Part shown: piece by piece, positions 55,324-63,698 of the stretch
Numbering within the stretch: the stretch's first letter is position 1
How the letters are laid out: every line of letters begins with the position of its first letter
Assembly (NCBI RefSeq): GCF_000017685.1
Contig: NC_010602.1
Span: 3,235,001-3,299,000, forward strand
DNA from: Leptospira biflexa serovar Patoc strain 'Patoc 1 (Paris)'
GTDB taxonomy: Bacteria > Spirochaetota > Leptospiria > Leptospirales > Leptospiraceae
Direction: 5' to 3'
DNA: 64,000 nucleotides
The notes under the pieces: model-generated
What the model was told of the DNA's origin: nothing
The model's database searches: none
Seen by the model: only the letters and a program-made list of their open reading frames with translations
Made by a program: the position numbers and the translations under genes

Positions 55324-57075
55324 TTACCTACCTTCTGCCGATGACTCTTCTCTTGGGTCAGCAACTCCAAGGAGTCGTTTGTTCTTTGAATCATTTAACA
55401 CAGCACATACGGCACCAAAATCATTGTCTAAATGACCTTTTTTGTAAACTTTATAACCTTTTGCTTTGAGTTCATCGGAAACGATCTCAAATAAAGACGA
55501 TTCCAATTCAATTCCACCCGGACGATAGGCATGTGGAGAAAAACTATCAGGCCAGTTCACCGAACGAAATCTAGGTGCTTCCACTGCCTTTTGTGGGTCC
55601 ATTCCAAACACAACTATGTTCAAAAAGAATTGGATCATTGCTTGACTTTGGACGTCGCCCCCTGGTGTTCCGAAACTCATCCATAATTTACCATTTTTTA
55701 ACACCATACCAGGATTAGGTGTGATCCGCGGACGTTTTCCTGGTGCGAGGGAAGATGGATGCGTTGGATCTAAACGGAACTGCGTCATCCGAATGCCAAG
55801 TGTGAGACCTGTGCCTGGAACCATTGGTGATTGTGGAAAATCGCTAGGAGTGAGAGAAACTGCATTCCCAGAAGCATCAACAATACTTACATACGTTGTG
55901 TCTTTTCCATACTTAATTTCACTTACCGATTGTTCCTCGTGATTGTTAGCTGGCACAAAATTTGATTTTGGTTTTCTAGAGGAAAAGGCCCAAGGATTTC
56001 CATTTGGTGGAGTTTTGCCGAAGGCTTCCTTTTGGAAGAGTTTCCGTCTTACGTCAGAATATTTTTTGGATAATAAACCATCTAAGGGCACATCGACAAA
56101 CTTTGGATCTCCAAAATATGTTTCACGATCGGCAATCACTAATTCAATCGCTTGAGAAACCGTATGAATGTATTCGGGTGAACTATGGCCCATTGATTTT
56201 AAATCAATTCCATCTAACAGTTGCAATACCATTGGAACAACGGGTCCTTGAGTCCAAGTTTGGTTCGATAGAATTTGGTAATCACGGTATTCCCCCAAAA
56301 CTGGTTTTTCCCAACCTCCAGCATACTGGCTCAAATCTTCTTTTGTGATAAGACCACCTTTTTCTTCATGAAGTTTGACGATAAGATCTGAGACAGGTCC
56401 TTTGTAAAAATAATCTCGGACTGCTTCTAACGCTTGTTTCCTGGATCTTCCTTTTTTAATTGCCAACGTTTCTTCATCGGCCATCAACTTCCAAGTTTTT
56501 GCCAAATCCAAACGTTTGGTTAACTCACCTTCTCGGATATTGTACCACCATTTTTTTTCTAAATATACTTCAGAATTATAAGGCATCAAAATTGTGAACC
56601 CTAATCGTTTATACAAAGGTAAATCTAAATTTTTAACAAGAATGCGGTTTGCTGGGAAACCTTCTTCCGCTGTCTGAATGGCTGGTGCAACCAATTCCGA
56701 AAATGATTTGGTACCATGATCTTGTAACAAACGTACGATGACATCTGGCGAAGCAGGTAACAACTGTGACAAAATAGAATTTTTTGGCATCACATCATAT
56801 CCTTTTTCTTTGAACCATTGGATGGATGCTTTTTTGGGCGCCGATCCTGCACCGATGTAACTTTTAACTTGTCCTGTTTTTTTATCGTAGACCAAAGTCG
56901 GAGCAACGGAAGGAAAACTAGCGGCTTCTCCATTTGTTACATTTAATACAAGTAAGGCGGCAACTGCAGCATCAATTGCATTCCCTCCCTCTTCCAATAC
57001 TTTAATGGCTGCCTTTGTAGCGAGAGGATTTCCTGTTGCTACCATAAACTTTTTCCCAACACTCACATCTCTCAA
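55324..57075 (-). CDS. ggt: Gamma-glutamyltransferase, apparently cut off from its signal peptide
   Basis: 583 residues of the Ntn-hydrolase gamma-glutamyltransferase family. N-terminal FMVATGNPLATKAAIKVLEEGGNAIDAAVAA and the catalytic threonine region DTTYVSIVDASGNAVSLTPSD, plus PGTGLTLG, are intact, so the protein should self-cleave and hydrolyse glutathione. The frame starts at TTG 57075, and a separate frame ending at 57072 carries a signal peptide and GSRRPIVSGYVDPQVV that look like the missing N-terminus. One extra T in the GTTTGAG run would join them. As written, the enzyme would not be exported. Confidence 0.88.
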   Translation of the reverse strand: MRDVSVGKKFMVATGNPLATKAAIKVLEEGGNAIDAAVAALLVLNVTNGEAASFPSVAPTLVYDKKTGQVKSYIGAGSAPKKASIQWFKEKGYDVMPKNSILSQLLPASPDVIVRLLQDHGTKSFSELVAPAIQTAEEGFPANRILVKNLDLPLYKRLGFTILMPYNSEVYLEKKWWYNIREGELTKRLDLAKTWKLMADEETLAIKKGRSRKQALEAVRDYFYKGPVSDLIVKLHEEKGGLITKEDLSQYAGGWEKPVLGEYRDYQILSNQTWTQGPVVPMVLQLLDGIDLKSMGHSSPEYIHTVSQAIELVIADRETYFGDPKFVDVPLDGLLSKKYSDVRRKLFQKEAFGKTPPNGNPWAFSSRKPKSNFVPANNHEEQSVSEIKYGKDTTYVSIVDASGNAVSLTPSDFPQSPMVPGTGLTLGIRMTQFRLDPTHPSSLAPGKRPRITPNPGMVLKNGKLWMSFGTPGGDVQSQAMIQFFLNIVVFGMDPQKAVEAPRFRSVNWPDSFSPHAYRPGGIELESSLFEIVSDELKAKGYKVYKKGHLDNDFGAVCAVLNDSKNKRLLGVADPREESSAEGR

Positions 57076-57185
57076 ACTACCTGTGGGTCAACATACCCGG
57101 ACACGATTGGCCTACGACTTCCTAAACAATGGAAAAAAATTACAGTAATTAAGATAGTGATACTAAGTTTGAAAAATTTTCTCAT
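57072..57185 (-). pseudogene. Detached signal-peptide/5' end of ggt
   Basis: 37 codons: MRKFFKLSITILITVIFFHC is a lipoprotein-type signal peptide, followed by LGSRRPIVSGYVDPQVV and a TGA that overlaps the ggt frame. The C-terminal part fits the mature N-terminus of exported gamma-glutamyltransferases (RRPIVS before MVATGNPLA). A single-base deletion in the T run at about 57074-57076 explains the split; a sequencing error is also possible. Confidence 0.7.
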
Positions 57186-57262
57186 GAAACCCCGAACGAT
57201 TGGAATGCATAAAACTCTAATCGAAATTAATTTCATGTCTAACCATTTTTTTATGGCGCCAT

Positions 57263-57320
57263 TTCCGGCTCTACGCTGCAATCTTTGCTACGCAAAGGAT
57301 TTCCGCTACGATCCGGGGCG
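57263..57320 (+). repeat. Interspersed hairpin repeat, copy 3 (divergent)
   Basis: Shares with copies 1 and 2 the core CGCT-CAATC TTT(N)AAA GGATT and a GC-rich CCGG/GGGGCG tail, but the outer ends differ more. The central stem AATCTTTGC tac GCAAAGGATT is the most perfect of the three. Its arms differ from those of copy 1 while keeping complementarity. Confidence 0.6.
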
Positions 57321-57397
57321 TAGATTTTTCGTTTAACTATGATTTGTGTGCTTACGATCAATGCTCGTTTGCGTGCGAGAGGGATTTGCAGGACTTG

Positions 57398-57430
57398 GTC
57401 CCTCTTTGCCACATAGTGGTAAAGAGGGAC
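57398..57430. repeat. Long 15-bp hairpin
   Basis: GTCCCTCTTTGCCAC (57398-57412) pairs with GTGGTAAAGAGGGAC (57416-57430), with one G-U pair and a three-base loop. The long stem with small loop lies in the intergenic region upstream of the SDR gene. It is too long and GC-rich for an ordinary terminator and lacks a T run. It may be part of a dispersed intergenic element. Confidence 0.6.
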
Positions 57431-57565
57431 GGGAGCGAATGCGGACTCCGGAAAAGCCCGGCCCATCGGGACTCGCCCATTAAAAGAAAACAAAATGGAT
57501 TTTTGTTTCTTTTATCCATATGGAAATGTTCACGCTAAAGATTGGAATTGAGTCTAAAACTTGAA

Positions 57566-58618
57566 ATGAAATCAATCAATAAAGATTTGCCCGTTGTTGT
57601 CACTGGAGGTTCAGGATATATTGCGTCTTGGATCGTAAAATATCTGTTAGAGGATGGAAAAAAAGTAAGGGCAACGGTTCGAAGCCTGAAAGATACCTCC
57701 AAAATCCAACATCTTTTGGATTTAAAAGAAAAGTTCAAAGACAACCTAACTTTGTTTGAGGCGGACCTTATGGTCGAGGGTAGTTTTGACAAAAGTGTGG
57801 AAGGTGCCGAACTTGTGATCCATACTGCTTCACCTTTTTTTGTGGCAGGAGTTAAGGACGCAAAAAAACAGTTGATCGATCCCGCTTTACAAGGAACAAG
57901 AAATGTTCTTGAAACCTGCAACCGTATTTCATCCGTTAAACGAGTAGTTTTAACATCCAGTGTTGCTGCCATCCATGGTGACAATATCGATTCCTTAAAA
58001 GTTCCAAACCAAACCTTTACAGAAGAACATTGGAATACAACAAGTAGTCTGACACACCAACCTTATGCTTATTCCAAAACATTAGCCGAAAAAGAAGCGT
58101 GGGAAATGCAAAAGAAACAATCACGTTGGGATTTGGTTGTCATCAATCCTTCTTTTGTAATGGGTCCATCACTTTCCAAACGTTTGGATGGTACAAGTGT
58201 GGAGTTTATGAAAAATATGTTGAAAGGAATTTTCCGTACCGGTGTTCCTGATAACAAAATGGGATTTGTTGATGTGAGAGATGTTGCAAAGGCACATATC
58301 TTGGCAGGTTTTACACCGAATGCAAAAGGAAGGCATATCACATCAGCAGAAGTATTACCGATGTTAGGCATTGCCAAAATCATTAAAGAAAAATTTGGAA
58401 ACAAATATTCTGTTCCGACAGGTGTTCTTCCGAAACCACTTGTGTATTTGGTAGGTCCATTTTTTGGATTATCTTGGGGTTATACAAAAAATAATATTGG
58501 GCAACCAATGAACTTAAACAATGAGTATAGTAAAACCGATTTATCTCTCACCTATCGTCCATTAAATGAGACAATCATCGATCATGTGAACCAAATGGAA
58601 GGTTCGGGTTTGTTATAA
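57566..58618 (+). CDS. NAD(P)-dependent aldehyde reductase-like SDR
   Basis: About 350 residues of the extended short-chain dehydrogenase family, closest in pattern to dihydroflavonol-reductase-like aldehyde reductases. Nucleotide-binding [22 protein letters not shown] is at the N-terminus; HTASPFF and [12 protein letters not shown] follow; the catalytic Tyr-Lys is in [10 protein letters not shown]; and [14 protein letters not shown] terminal residues are typical. It reduces an aldehyde or ketone; the substrate is unknown. The start is ATG 57566; an earlier TTG (57542) keeps the frame open. Intergenic repeats flank it on both sides. Confidence 0.85.
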   Translation: MKSINKDLPVVVTGGSGYIASWIVKYLLEDGKKVRATVRSLKDTSKIQHLLDLKEKFKDNLTLFEADLMVEGSFDKSVEGAELVIHTASPFFVAGVKDAKKQLIDPALQGTRNVLETCNRISSVKRVVLTSSVAAIHGDNIDSLKVPNQTFTEEHWNTTSSLTHQPYAYSKTLAEKEAWEMQKKQSRWDLVVINPSFVMGPSLSKRLDGTSVEFMKNMLKGIFRTGVPDNKMGFVDVRDVAKAHILAGFTPNAKGRHITSAEVLPMLGIAKIIKEKFGNKYSVPTGVLPKPLVYLVGPFFGLSWGYTKNNIGQPMNLNNEYSKTDLSLTYRPLNETIIDHVNQMEGSGLL

Positions 58619-58810
58619 TTGTTTATGGAGGCGATTGCATTGGGAATGGGTGAAACTACGAAGTTTTTTTAAGATTTTTTGGTAAGATTGAATTTCCAAG
58701 AGACTTGCGTTCCGTTTTATGGTAGGAGTTCGGGCAGGAATTTTCACCCACAAGCCCACCTCCACCACCCAATGAGGGTGGGGGCCGGTAACGAGCACAT
58801 GAGACATAAT
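58619..58810. repeat. Intergenic hairpin element downstream of the SDR gene
   Basis: No gene is evident. CCACCC (58765-58770) pairs with GGGTGG (58776-58781) around AATGA, within a C-rich/G-rich stretch (CAAGCCCACCTCCACCACCC). It has the look of a dispersed intergenic repeat but is not clearly the same family as the hairpin at 57398. An open plus-strand frame through it is probably the non-coding lead of the DUF4269 gene. Confidence 0.4.
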
Positions 58811-59395
58811 ATGCAATCGCTGGAATCCGAGACGTTTTTACAACCTGATTACTTGCGGTTAGGGAATCCCAAACAACAAGAGTTGTGGGAGGATTTAGAA
58901 AAATGGAAAATTCTAAAAAACTTAATTGGATTCAAACCAACACTCGCTGGCACAATTCCCATTGGCATTGATACAGAAACAAGTGATGTGGATATTTTGG
59001 TGAAGTACAATGTGCCATCTCATTTACAAAAAATTTGTTATGCTAAGTTTCGCAACTTTGCTAATTATTCTTTTTCTGAAAAAACAATTTCTCTTCGCGT
59101 CACTTTGATTTGCCGTTTTTCAACTCCCAAATTCCAATATGAAATTTTTGGCCAGTCATTAGAACCAACGGAACAATATGCTTGGATCCATATGATGGTA
59201 GAAAATCGATTTTTATCATTGGCAAATGAAAATTTTCGCGAGACCATCCGTGAATTGAAACGAAGTGGTTTGAAAACAGAACATGCATTTTGCGAGGCTC
59301 TTGCACTCAAAGGGGATCCCTTCAAAACACTACTTCTCTGGAATCAGAAATCGGATGATGAGTATAGAGACTTGTTATCCAAAAATGGATTTTGA
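58811..59395 (+). CDS. DUF4269 protein (nucleotidyltransferase-like)
   Basis: 194 residues. The N-terminal part LKNLIGFKPTLAGTIPIGIDTETSDVDILVKY carries the GTxP...SDVDIL pattern of nucleotidyltransferase-fold proteins (G-S followed by DxD), as in DUF4269. The rest is helical (FRETIRELKRSGLKTEHAFCEALAL). The reaction is not known. The start is ATG 58811 (frame open to 58679). Confidence 0.8.
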   Translation: MQSLESETFLQPDYLRLGNPKQQELWEDLEKWKILKNLIGFKPTLAGTIPIGIDTETSDVDILVKYNVPSHLQKICYAKFRNFANYSFSEKTISLRVTLICRFSTPKFQYEIFGQSLEPTEQYAWIHMMVENRFLSLANENFRETIRELKRSGLKTEHAFCEALALKGDPFKTLLLWNQKSDDEYRDLLSKNGF

Positions 59396-59481
59396 GCATA
59401 TTTCAATTTTTTGCAATCGCAAACATGTGTTTGTTTTGGTTACGAGAAATGATTTGTATTTTGAATCCAGATTTCCTTCTC

Positions 59482-60090
59482 TTATAAAAAACTTCCAAAT
59501 TGGCGAAAGGTTAAATTGACCCTAGGTCGTTTGACTTTGAGAGCTTTCGGTAAGGAATGAAGCCAATGTTCTTGGATTTCTCCTTTCATGAGAAGTAGGC
59601 TACCAGGTTCCAAAGGCAACTCCACCACAGAATTCTTTTTTTTGTGTTTGAATCGAAAGATCCTTTCTGCACCTAAACTTACGGAAGCAATCGTAGAATG
59701 TTTTTGGAGAGAGGTTTCATCATCACTATGCCAGGCCATTCCTTCAGAGCCATCATGGTATAAATTCAATAAACAAGAGTTAAAGATTTCATTTGTTTCC
59801 GATTCCACTTCTTTTTTTAAATCCAATAGTTCGTTTGTCCAAGGAATGGCAGTTTTTGTCGTACCAGAATACCGATAGGAATATCCTTTTTCAGCATACC
59901 AAGCCACACTTCGTTTTGTAGTGATGTGTTTGCCGTAAAGGATGGCTTCATCTTGTTTCCAAAGAATGGTAGTCAGGAATGTCTCAAAGTACTCTAGGCT
60001 TTTTTTCCCATTCAGGAACTCGGGGATATAAACCAAAGTTCCATCATATGGCAAAAGATTGGAATGGGGAGTTCGTTGGAATAAATTCAT
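59482..60090 (-). CDS. AlkB-family 2-oxoglutarate-dependent DNA-repair dioxygenase
   Basis: 202 residues, an Fe(II)/2-oxoglutarate dioxygenase. Metal and cosubstrate motifs are intact: MAWHSDDETSLQKHSTIASVSLG (HxD), the second His in EHWLHSLPK and RVNLTFR (2OG-binding Arg). The N-terminal arrangement resembles the ALKBH2/AlkB dealkylases that repair 1-methyladenine and 3-methylcytosine. It sits convergent with DUF4269; not in an obvious operon. Confidence 0.92.
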   Translation of the reverse strand: MNLFQRTPHSNLLPYDGTLVYIPEFLNGKKSLEYFETFLTTILWKQDEAILYGKHITTKRSVAWYAEKGYSYRYSGTTKTAIPWTNELLDLKKEVESETNEIFNSCLLNLYHDGSEGMAWHSDDETSLQKHSTIASVSLGAERIFRFKHKKKNSVVELPLEPGSLLLMKGEIQEHWLHSLPKALKVKRPRVNLTFRQFGSFL

Positions 60091-60247
60091 ACATCTAAAT
60101 ACTTTTTTTTAAGGCCAATCAGAAATGAAATATTAACTCTCCAGTGAAGGTACTTCACAAACATCAGCGAAATCCCAAAAATTTCATCTCCTTTTGTCTA
60201 AAATTTTAGTTGGATTCCCTTCGATCCCAAAGAATCTATACGATAGA

Positions 60248-60484
60248 ATGACCCCAACGCGAACCATACAAGCTTTCATCGATGCCAAAAAGGAAAACAC
60301 CGCGCCTTCCCAAGAAGTCTGGAATTCTCTAAAGACATACCGCCAGTGGAGTGAACCAGAACTCATCGGCCTTCGGAACGCTTCTGGGTATTACCCTGAC
60401 ATCTATTTTGAACCAGGTATGGATGAAACCATTTCCAAACTACTTGCAAAAATCAATGAGAGAGTGGTCCCACACAAATTTTAA
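60248..60484 (+). CDS. Small hypothetical protein upstream of the SUFU-domain gene
   Basis: About 78 residues (MTPTRTIQAFIDAKKENTAP start). The body has SQEVWNSLKTYRQWSEPELIG and PGMDETISKLLAKINERV. No family was recognised. The frame opens at a TTG at 60194 (96 residues); ATG 60248 was chosen because no ribosome site precedes the TTG, but neither has a strong one. It is coupled to the following gene by an ATG/TAA overlap (60484), suggesting a functional pair. Confidence 0.55.
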   Translation: MTPTRTIQAFIDAKKENTAPSQEVWNSLKTYRQWSEPELIGLRNASGYYPDIYFEPGMDETISKLLAKINERVVPHKF

Positions 60485-61626
60485 TGAATCCTATCACTCC
60501 CAAAGTTTTATACCAAGAAGCAAATCCTTATGGTTCGTTCACTGCCTTTTTAGAAGACGATAGCAGGACCATTTACCTTTATTTACAATCACATAACAAC
60601 CCTGAGTGGCCGATGAAAACACTTTGGGTGCGAAACTTAATCGATGCACCTGACCAAAGAATGGAGGAAGATTTTGATTTGGGTCTCGCACCAGTGCTCA
60701 CCAAATCAGAACTCACCGATCCAAAAGCGCAAAACACACTCACCGAAGACCAAATCCACTTCATATGGTCAGAGGAAGGCGATGCAGTGGCTTTGTTTGT
60801 AGAGGAAGAACTACAAGCCTACCTACCTTCCTGGTCTGGGATCAAAGGCATTCATGGGTATTCAAAGTTTGCAAAAGAAGAAGCACCCACTGCATCCCCT
60901 CTCGGAGATCCCGACAATGGTGTGATTGCAGAACGTGTGAAAGGCAATCGTAAGTTTTGGGAATCCGTAGCTGAAAAAGATCATTGGAAAAAAGCGCAAT
61001 CACTTAGGTTGGAATTTTTGGAATCCAAACTTGGCAAACACCAAACCTATTGGTCCGCAGATGGTGGAAAGTATCCTTCTCTTGGCATCGCTTCTTTTTT
61101 ACCGAAAGAATTCCCTGGGATCAAAATTTTTTCCACTGTCGGTATGAGTGTACAAAACCAACCGAGCATTGAACTCTATCATAAAGACTATGAAAATTTT
61201 TCAAGGATCGAACTTGTTTTTGCAATCCAACTTTTAAAAGATGCACCCGATAAGTCAGAAACTTGGATCCAACATGTTTTAGGTGAGATGGTCAAATTTC
61301 CTTGGAACACAGGGATTTGGTTTGGTCACTCACATACCATTCAGAACCCACGGAAAGACCCTGATCAATTGTATTTGGATTTCAATTGGTTTGTACTTCG
61401 TAATGTCACTGAGGAACTTGACCAAGGCTCCACGGAAGTATTACCGAAACTAAACGGACTCATCACAGAAAATGGCAAACGAGCCAACTTTCTTTTTTTA
61501 ACACCGATCTCAACAGAAGAACGAATTTGTTTTATGAGAGAAGGTTCCCAAAAGTTTTGGGAGACTTGGAAAAAGGAAACGTATGGTTTTTTTCATGATT
61601 CAGAACGGCGAATGTTAGAATTCTAG
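60484..61626 (+). CDS. SUFU (suppressor-of-fused) domain protein
   Basis: 380 residues. The N-terminal 130 residues are of unknown family (TIYLYLQSHNNPEWPMKTLW, GDAVALFVEEELQAYLPSWSG). The C-terminal half resembles bacterial SUFU domains: FSTVGMSVQNQPSIELYHKDYENFSRIELVFAIQ, WNTGIWFGHSHTIQNP and FLFLTPISTEERICFMREGSQ. Bacterial SUFU-domain proteins often act as immunity or accessory proteins in toxin systems; no toxin is adjacent, so a role is only suggested. The stop of the small upstream gene overlaps its ATG. Confidence 0.75.
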   Translation: MNPITPKVLYQEANPYGSFTAFLEDDSRTIYLYLQSHNNPEWPMKTLWVRNLIDAPDQRMEEDFDLGLAPVLTKSELTDPKAQNTLTEDQIHFIWSEEGDAVALFVEEELQAYLPSWSGIKGIHGYSKFAKEEAPTASPLGDPDNGVIAERVKGNRKFWESVAEKDHWKKAQSLRLEFLESKLGKHQTYWSADGGKYPSLGIASFLPKEFPGIKIFSTVGMSVQNQPSIELYHKDYENFSRIELVFAIQLLKDAPDKSETWIQHVLGEMVKFPWNTGIWFGHSHTIQNPRKDPDQLYLDFNWFVLRNVTEELDQGSTEVLPKLNGLITENGKRANFLFLTPISTEERICFMREGSQKFWETWKKETYGFFHDSERRMLEF

Positions 61627-61686
61627 TTCTACTTTTCAAAAAAAATCCGAATCAAACTCTAAATTCTGACCGTTACTCAATATGAT

Positions 61687-62268
61687 ATGGCAGAGACGTA
61701 TACAAAGTACTTCAATTTAGAGTTTGAACCCTTTTCTTTAGAAAGAATCCTCGAAGAAAGACAAGATTCCGCTGGATTTTTCCTCTCTACCGTATTCCAG
61801 AAGCGGTTTTCGGAAGAAGTGAATCTAAAACGACACGAAGACCAAAAATTATGGATCCAAACGAAAAATCTTCGTTACGTTGTCCTCGATGGGATCCAAA
61901 AAATTTCCGATGAAAACGGAAGGCTCGAACCCACTAACATCCTCTATCTACTTGTTTTTTTCGATTTTAATTCCATCACAGAGTATGGATTCGAAGAAGT
62001 GTGTAATGTTCTCATCAAACGATATGATTTGCCTTCTCTCATCCTCAAAATGCCTGACAATGACCATTTAGAAATTTGGGGAAAGGATCATGCGAGAAAA
62101 AGTTATAAGAATGTGATCCATCCTAACATTGAATCACTCATGAAAGCCCTCTTCGATTCGATCAATAAGAAGGATCATTTTCAATTCATTGGCATCGAAA
62201 GAGCGAATTCAGAGAGAAAATCAGGATTTTTAATGACGAGAAGGGGTTTTACGAGGGCAATCGCGTAA
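61687..62268 (+). CDS. Hypothetical cytoplasmic protein
   Basis: 193 residues, no family recognised. Starts MAETYTKYFNLEFEPFSLER; it has mixed alpha/beta sequence (LYLLVFFDFNSITEYGFEEVCNVLIKRYDLPS) and a basic C-terminus (SERKSGFLMTRRGFTRAIA). No signal peptide or membrane segment. It is convergent with the small basic protein gene, separated by about 100 bases that hold that gene's terminator. Function unknown. Confidence 0.6.
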   Translation: MAETYTKYFNLEFEPFSLERILEERQDSAGFFLSTVFQKRFSEEVNLKRHEDQKLWIQTKNLRYVVLDGIQKISDENGRLEPTNILYLLVFFDFNSITEYGFEEVCNVLIKRYDLPSLILKMPDNDHLEIWGKDHARKSYKNVIHPNIESLMKALFDSINKKDHFQFIGIERANSERKSGFLMTRRGFTRAIA

Positions 62269-62295
62269 ATTTTTCCGAATGAAACCTCTATAAAT

Positions 62296-62322
62296 GAAAA
62301 AACCCGCAGGTTTTGCGGGTTT
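62296..62322 (-). terminator. Intrinsic terminator of the small basic protein gene
   Basis: AAACCCGCA (62300-62308) pairs perfectly with TGCGGGTTT (62314-62322) around GGTTT. On the minus strand the stem is followed by a U run (complement of the A tract at 62297-62302). It ends about 45 bases past the small gene's stop and is convergent-facing to the hypothetical gene. Confidence 0.8.
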
Positions 62323-62367
62323 ACACAATCTTACTTCGATAGTTTCGAAGGAAGAATCAAATCTAAG

Positions 62368-62442
62368 TTATTTCTTAGATTTTTTCTTTGCAGCTTTTTT
62401 CTTAGCGGCTTTCTTTTTTGCGGCTTTCTTTTTAGCAACCAT
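62368..62442 (-). CDS. 24-residue Lys/Ala-rich histone-H1-like peptide
   Basis: ATG 62442 to TAA 62368 encodes M-V-A then four runs of KKK separated by AA, ending KSKK: 14 of 24 residues are Lys. This KKAA-type repeat resembles the C-terminal tails of histone-H1-like and Hc1/AlgP-type nucleoid proteins. A ribosome site AAGGA lies eight bases upstream, and a strong terminator follows, so this is a complete tiny transcription unit rather than a gene fragment. It is likely to bind nucleic acid, which is inferred from charge. Confidence 0.7.
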   Translation of the reverse strand: MVAKKKAAKKKAAKKKAAKKKSKK

Positions 62443-62601
62443 TGTGATCGTCCTTATCTTTTGATTTCAAAACACGGCTGTCCTTGGCAAACAGAGAGTG
62501 AATTGATACGACATAATTAAATCAGATCATTTTAAATGTAAAGAAATTTTATTTTTTGCATGAATTTTTATTCAAAATAAAAAAACAGGCTAATACTCAT
62601 T

Positions 62602-63621
62602 CTACGGAACATTGATAACAATCTTACCGATCGTATGTCCACTTTGCATTGTACGGAGTGCATCATGCATTGAATCGAATGAAAATTGATGTCCAATCGT
62701 TTGTTTTGGTAAAGATAACATCATTAATTCCGAAAAATGTTTTCTCAATTCATCAATTTCATTCCATAACCATATTAAATTGAATCCCAATACTGATTTA
62801 TTGTCTGAAATCATCGATAACGGATCAATTTTTGGTCTTGTGAGGTATGAATAAACAATCGAAAACCAATTTCGGAATGAATGTGATGGTGTGAAGTTAG
62901 CACTACCATAGGTAACAAGCCTTCCCATTGGTGCTAAGAGATCATAACTGTCGTGAAAATAACGACCACCTAAACATTCTAAAACGATTTTTAATGGTGC
63001 TCCCTTCAAAATTTTATGCATCTCTTCTTTAAAATTTGGTGATCGAGTGAGAAAAAAATCATAACCAACCTCTTTTAAGATCGAAAACTTAACGGAATCA
63101 CCTACAAGTCCGATCGCGATTGCTTTTTTTTTCTGAATGATATGACCTGCCATGATTCCAACACCACCTGCAGCGCTATGAACCAATACATGATCACCTT
63201 CTTTCACTTGTCCAAGTGGAATGAGTGCATAGTATGCAGTGAGTGCTTGCACAGCAAACGATGCACCATCTTGCATCGTCCAATCCTTTGGAAGTGTGAA
63301 GATTGTTTTTTCTGAGATGTTCAGATGAGTTGCATACGCACCAAACCGAGTGACACCAAAAACTTGGTCTCCTACTTCAAAATCCTTAACATTTGGGCCT
63401 ATTTTTACGATTTTCCCTGAAAATTCTAATCCCGGAATGAAACTCCCTTTCGGTGTTGCTGAGTACAAACCATAAACAGAAAAAACATCAGCGAAGTTAA
63501 GACCGATGGCCCTTACCTCAACTGTGACCTCGTCGTTCTCGGGAGGTCGCAACATTTCTTTTTTTTGCTGTAAATGATCGATGGATCCCGTTTTGTGAAT
63601 GCGGTAGACTTCTCTTTGCAT
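62602..63621 (-). CDS. Zinc-type alcohol dehydrogenase-like quinone oxidoreductase
   Basis: 339 residues of the medium-chain dehydrogenase family, quinone-oxidoreductase/VAT-1-like. The segments VRAIGLNFADVFSVYGLY, PGLEFSGKIVKIGPNV and HVLVHSAAGGVGIMAGHI (nucleotide-binding) are typical. The zinc ligands of alcohol dehydrogenases (GHE motif Cys/His) are absent, as expected for this branch, so it probably reduces quinones or enones with NADPH. Divergent from gcvT, with 77 bases between starts. Confidence 0.88.
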   Translation of the reverse strand: MQREVYRIHKTGSIDHLQQKKEMLRPPENDEVTVEVRAIGLNFADVFSVYGLYSATPKGSFIPGLEFSGKIVKIGPNVKDFEVGDQVFGVTRFGAYATHLNISEKTIFTLPKDWTMQDGASFAVQALTAYYALIPLGQVKEGDHVLVHSAAGGVGIMAGHIIQKKKAIAIGLVGDSVKFSILKEVGYDFFLTRSPNFKEEMHKILKGAPLKIVLECLGGRYFHDSYDLLAPMGRLVTYGSANFTPSHSFRNWFSIVYSYLTRPKIDPLSMISDNKSVLGFNLIWLWNEIDELRKHFSELMMLSLPKQTIGHQFSFDSMHDALRTMQSGHTIGKIVINVP

Positions 63622-63698
63622 AATGGGTTAAAAAAAATTCAATTCCATAACGATGAAACCATTTTTCTATGGTAGAAGAGTCTACATAAGAGAACACC

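Larger units (their letters stand above)
57186..57565. other. 380-base gene-free region with repeat and long hairpin
   Basis: No gene is supported on either strand. The region contains copy 3 of the dispersed hairpin repeat (57263-57320) and a separate 15-bp hairpin (57398-57430), and lies between the ggt signal and the aldehyde-reductase-like gene. A minus-strand open frame through it has repeat-like composition and no family match. Confidence 0.5.

Noticed and set aside
57251..57493. An 80-residue minus-strand open frame between ggt and the SDR gene
   Set aside because: It passes through the repeat and long hairpin and has no family similarity; it is not a gene.
62302..62440. Possible low-complexity artefact at the KKKAA sequence
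   Set aside because: Considered as simple repeat rather than a gene, but the perfect frame, ribosome site and terminator argue for a real gene, so it was listed as a coding sequence with moderate confidence.
63622..63698. A glycine riboswitch before gcvT
   Set aside because: Only 77 bases separate the divergent gene starts, too short for a glycine aptamer, and no conserved aptamer sequence was seen.
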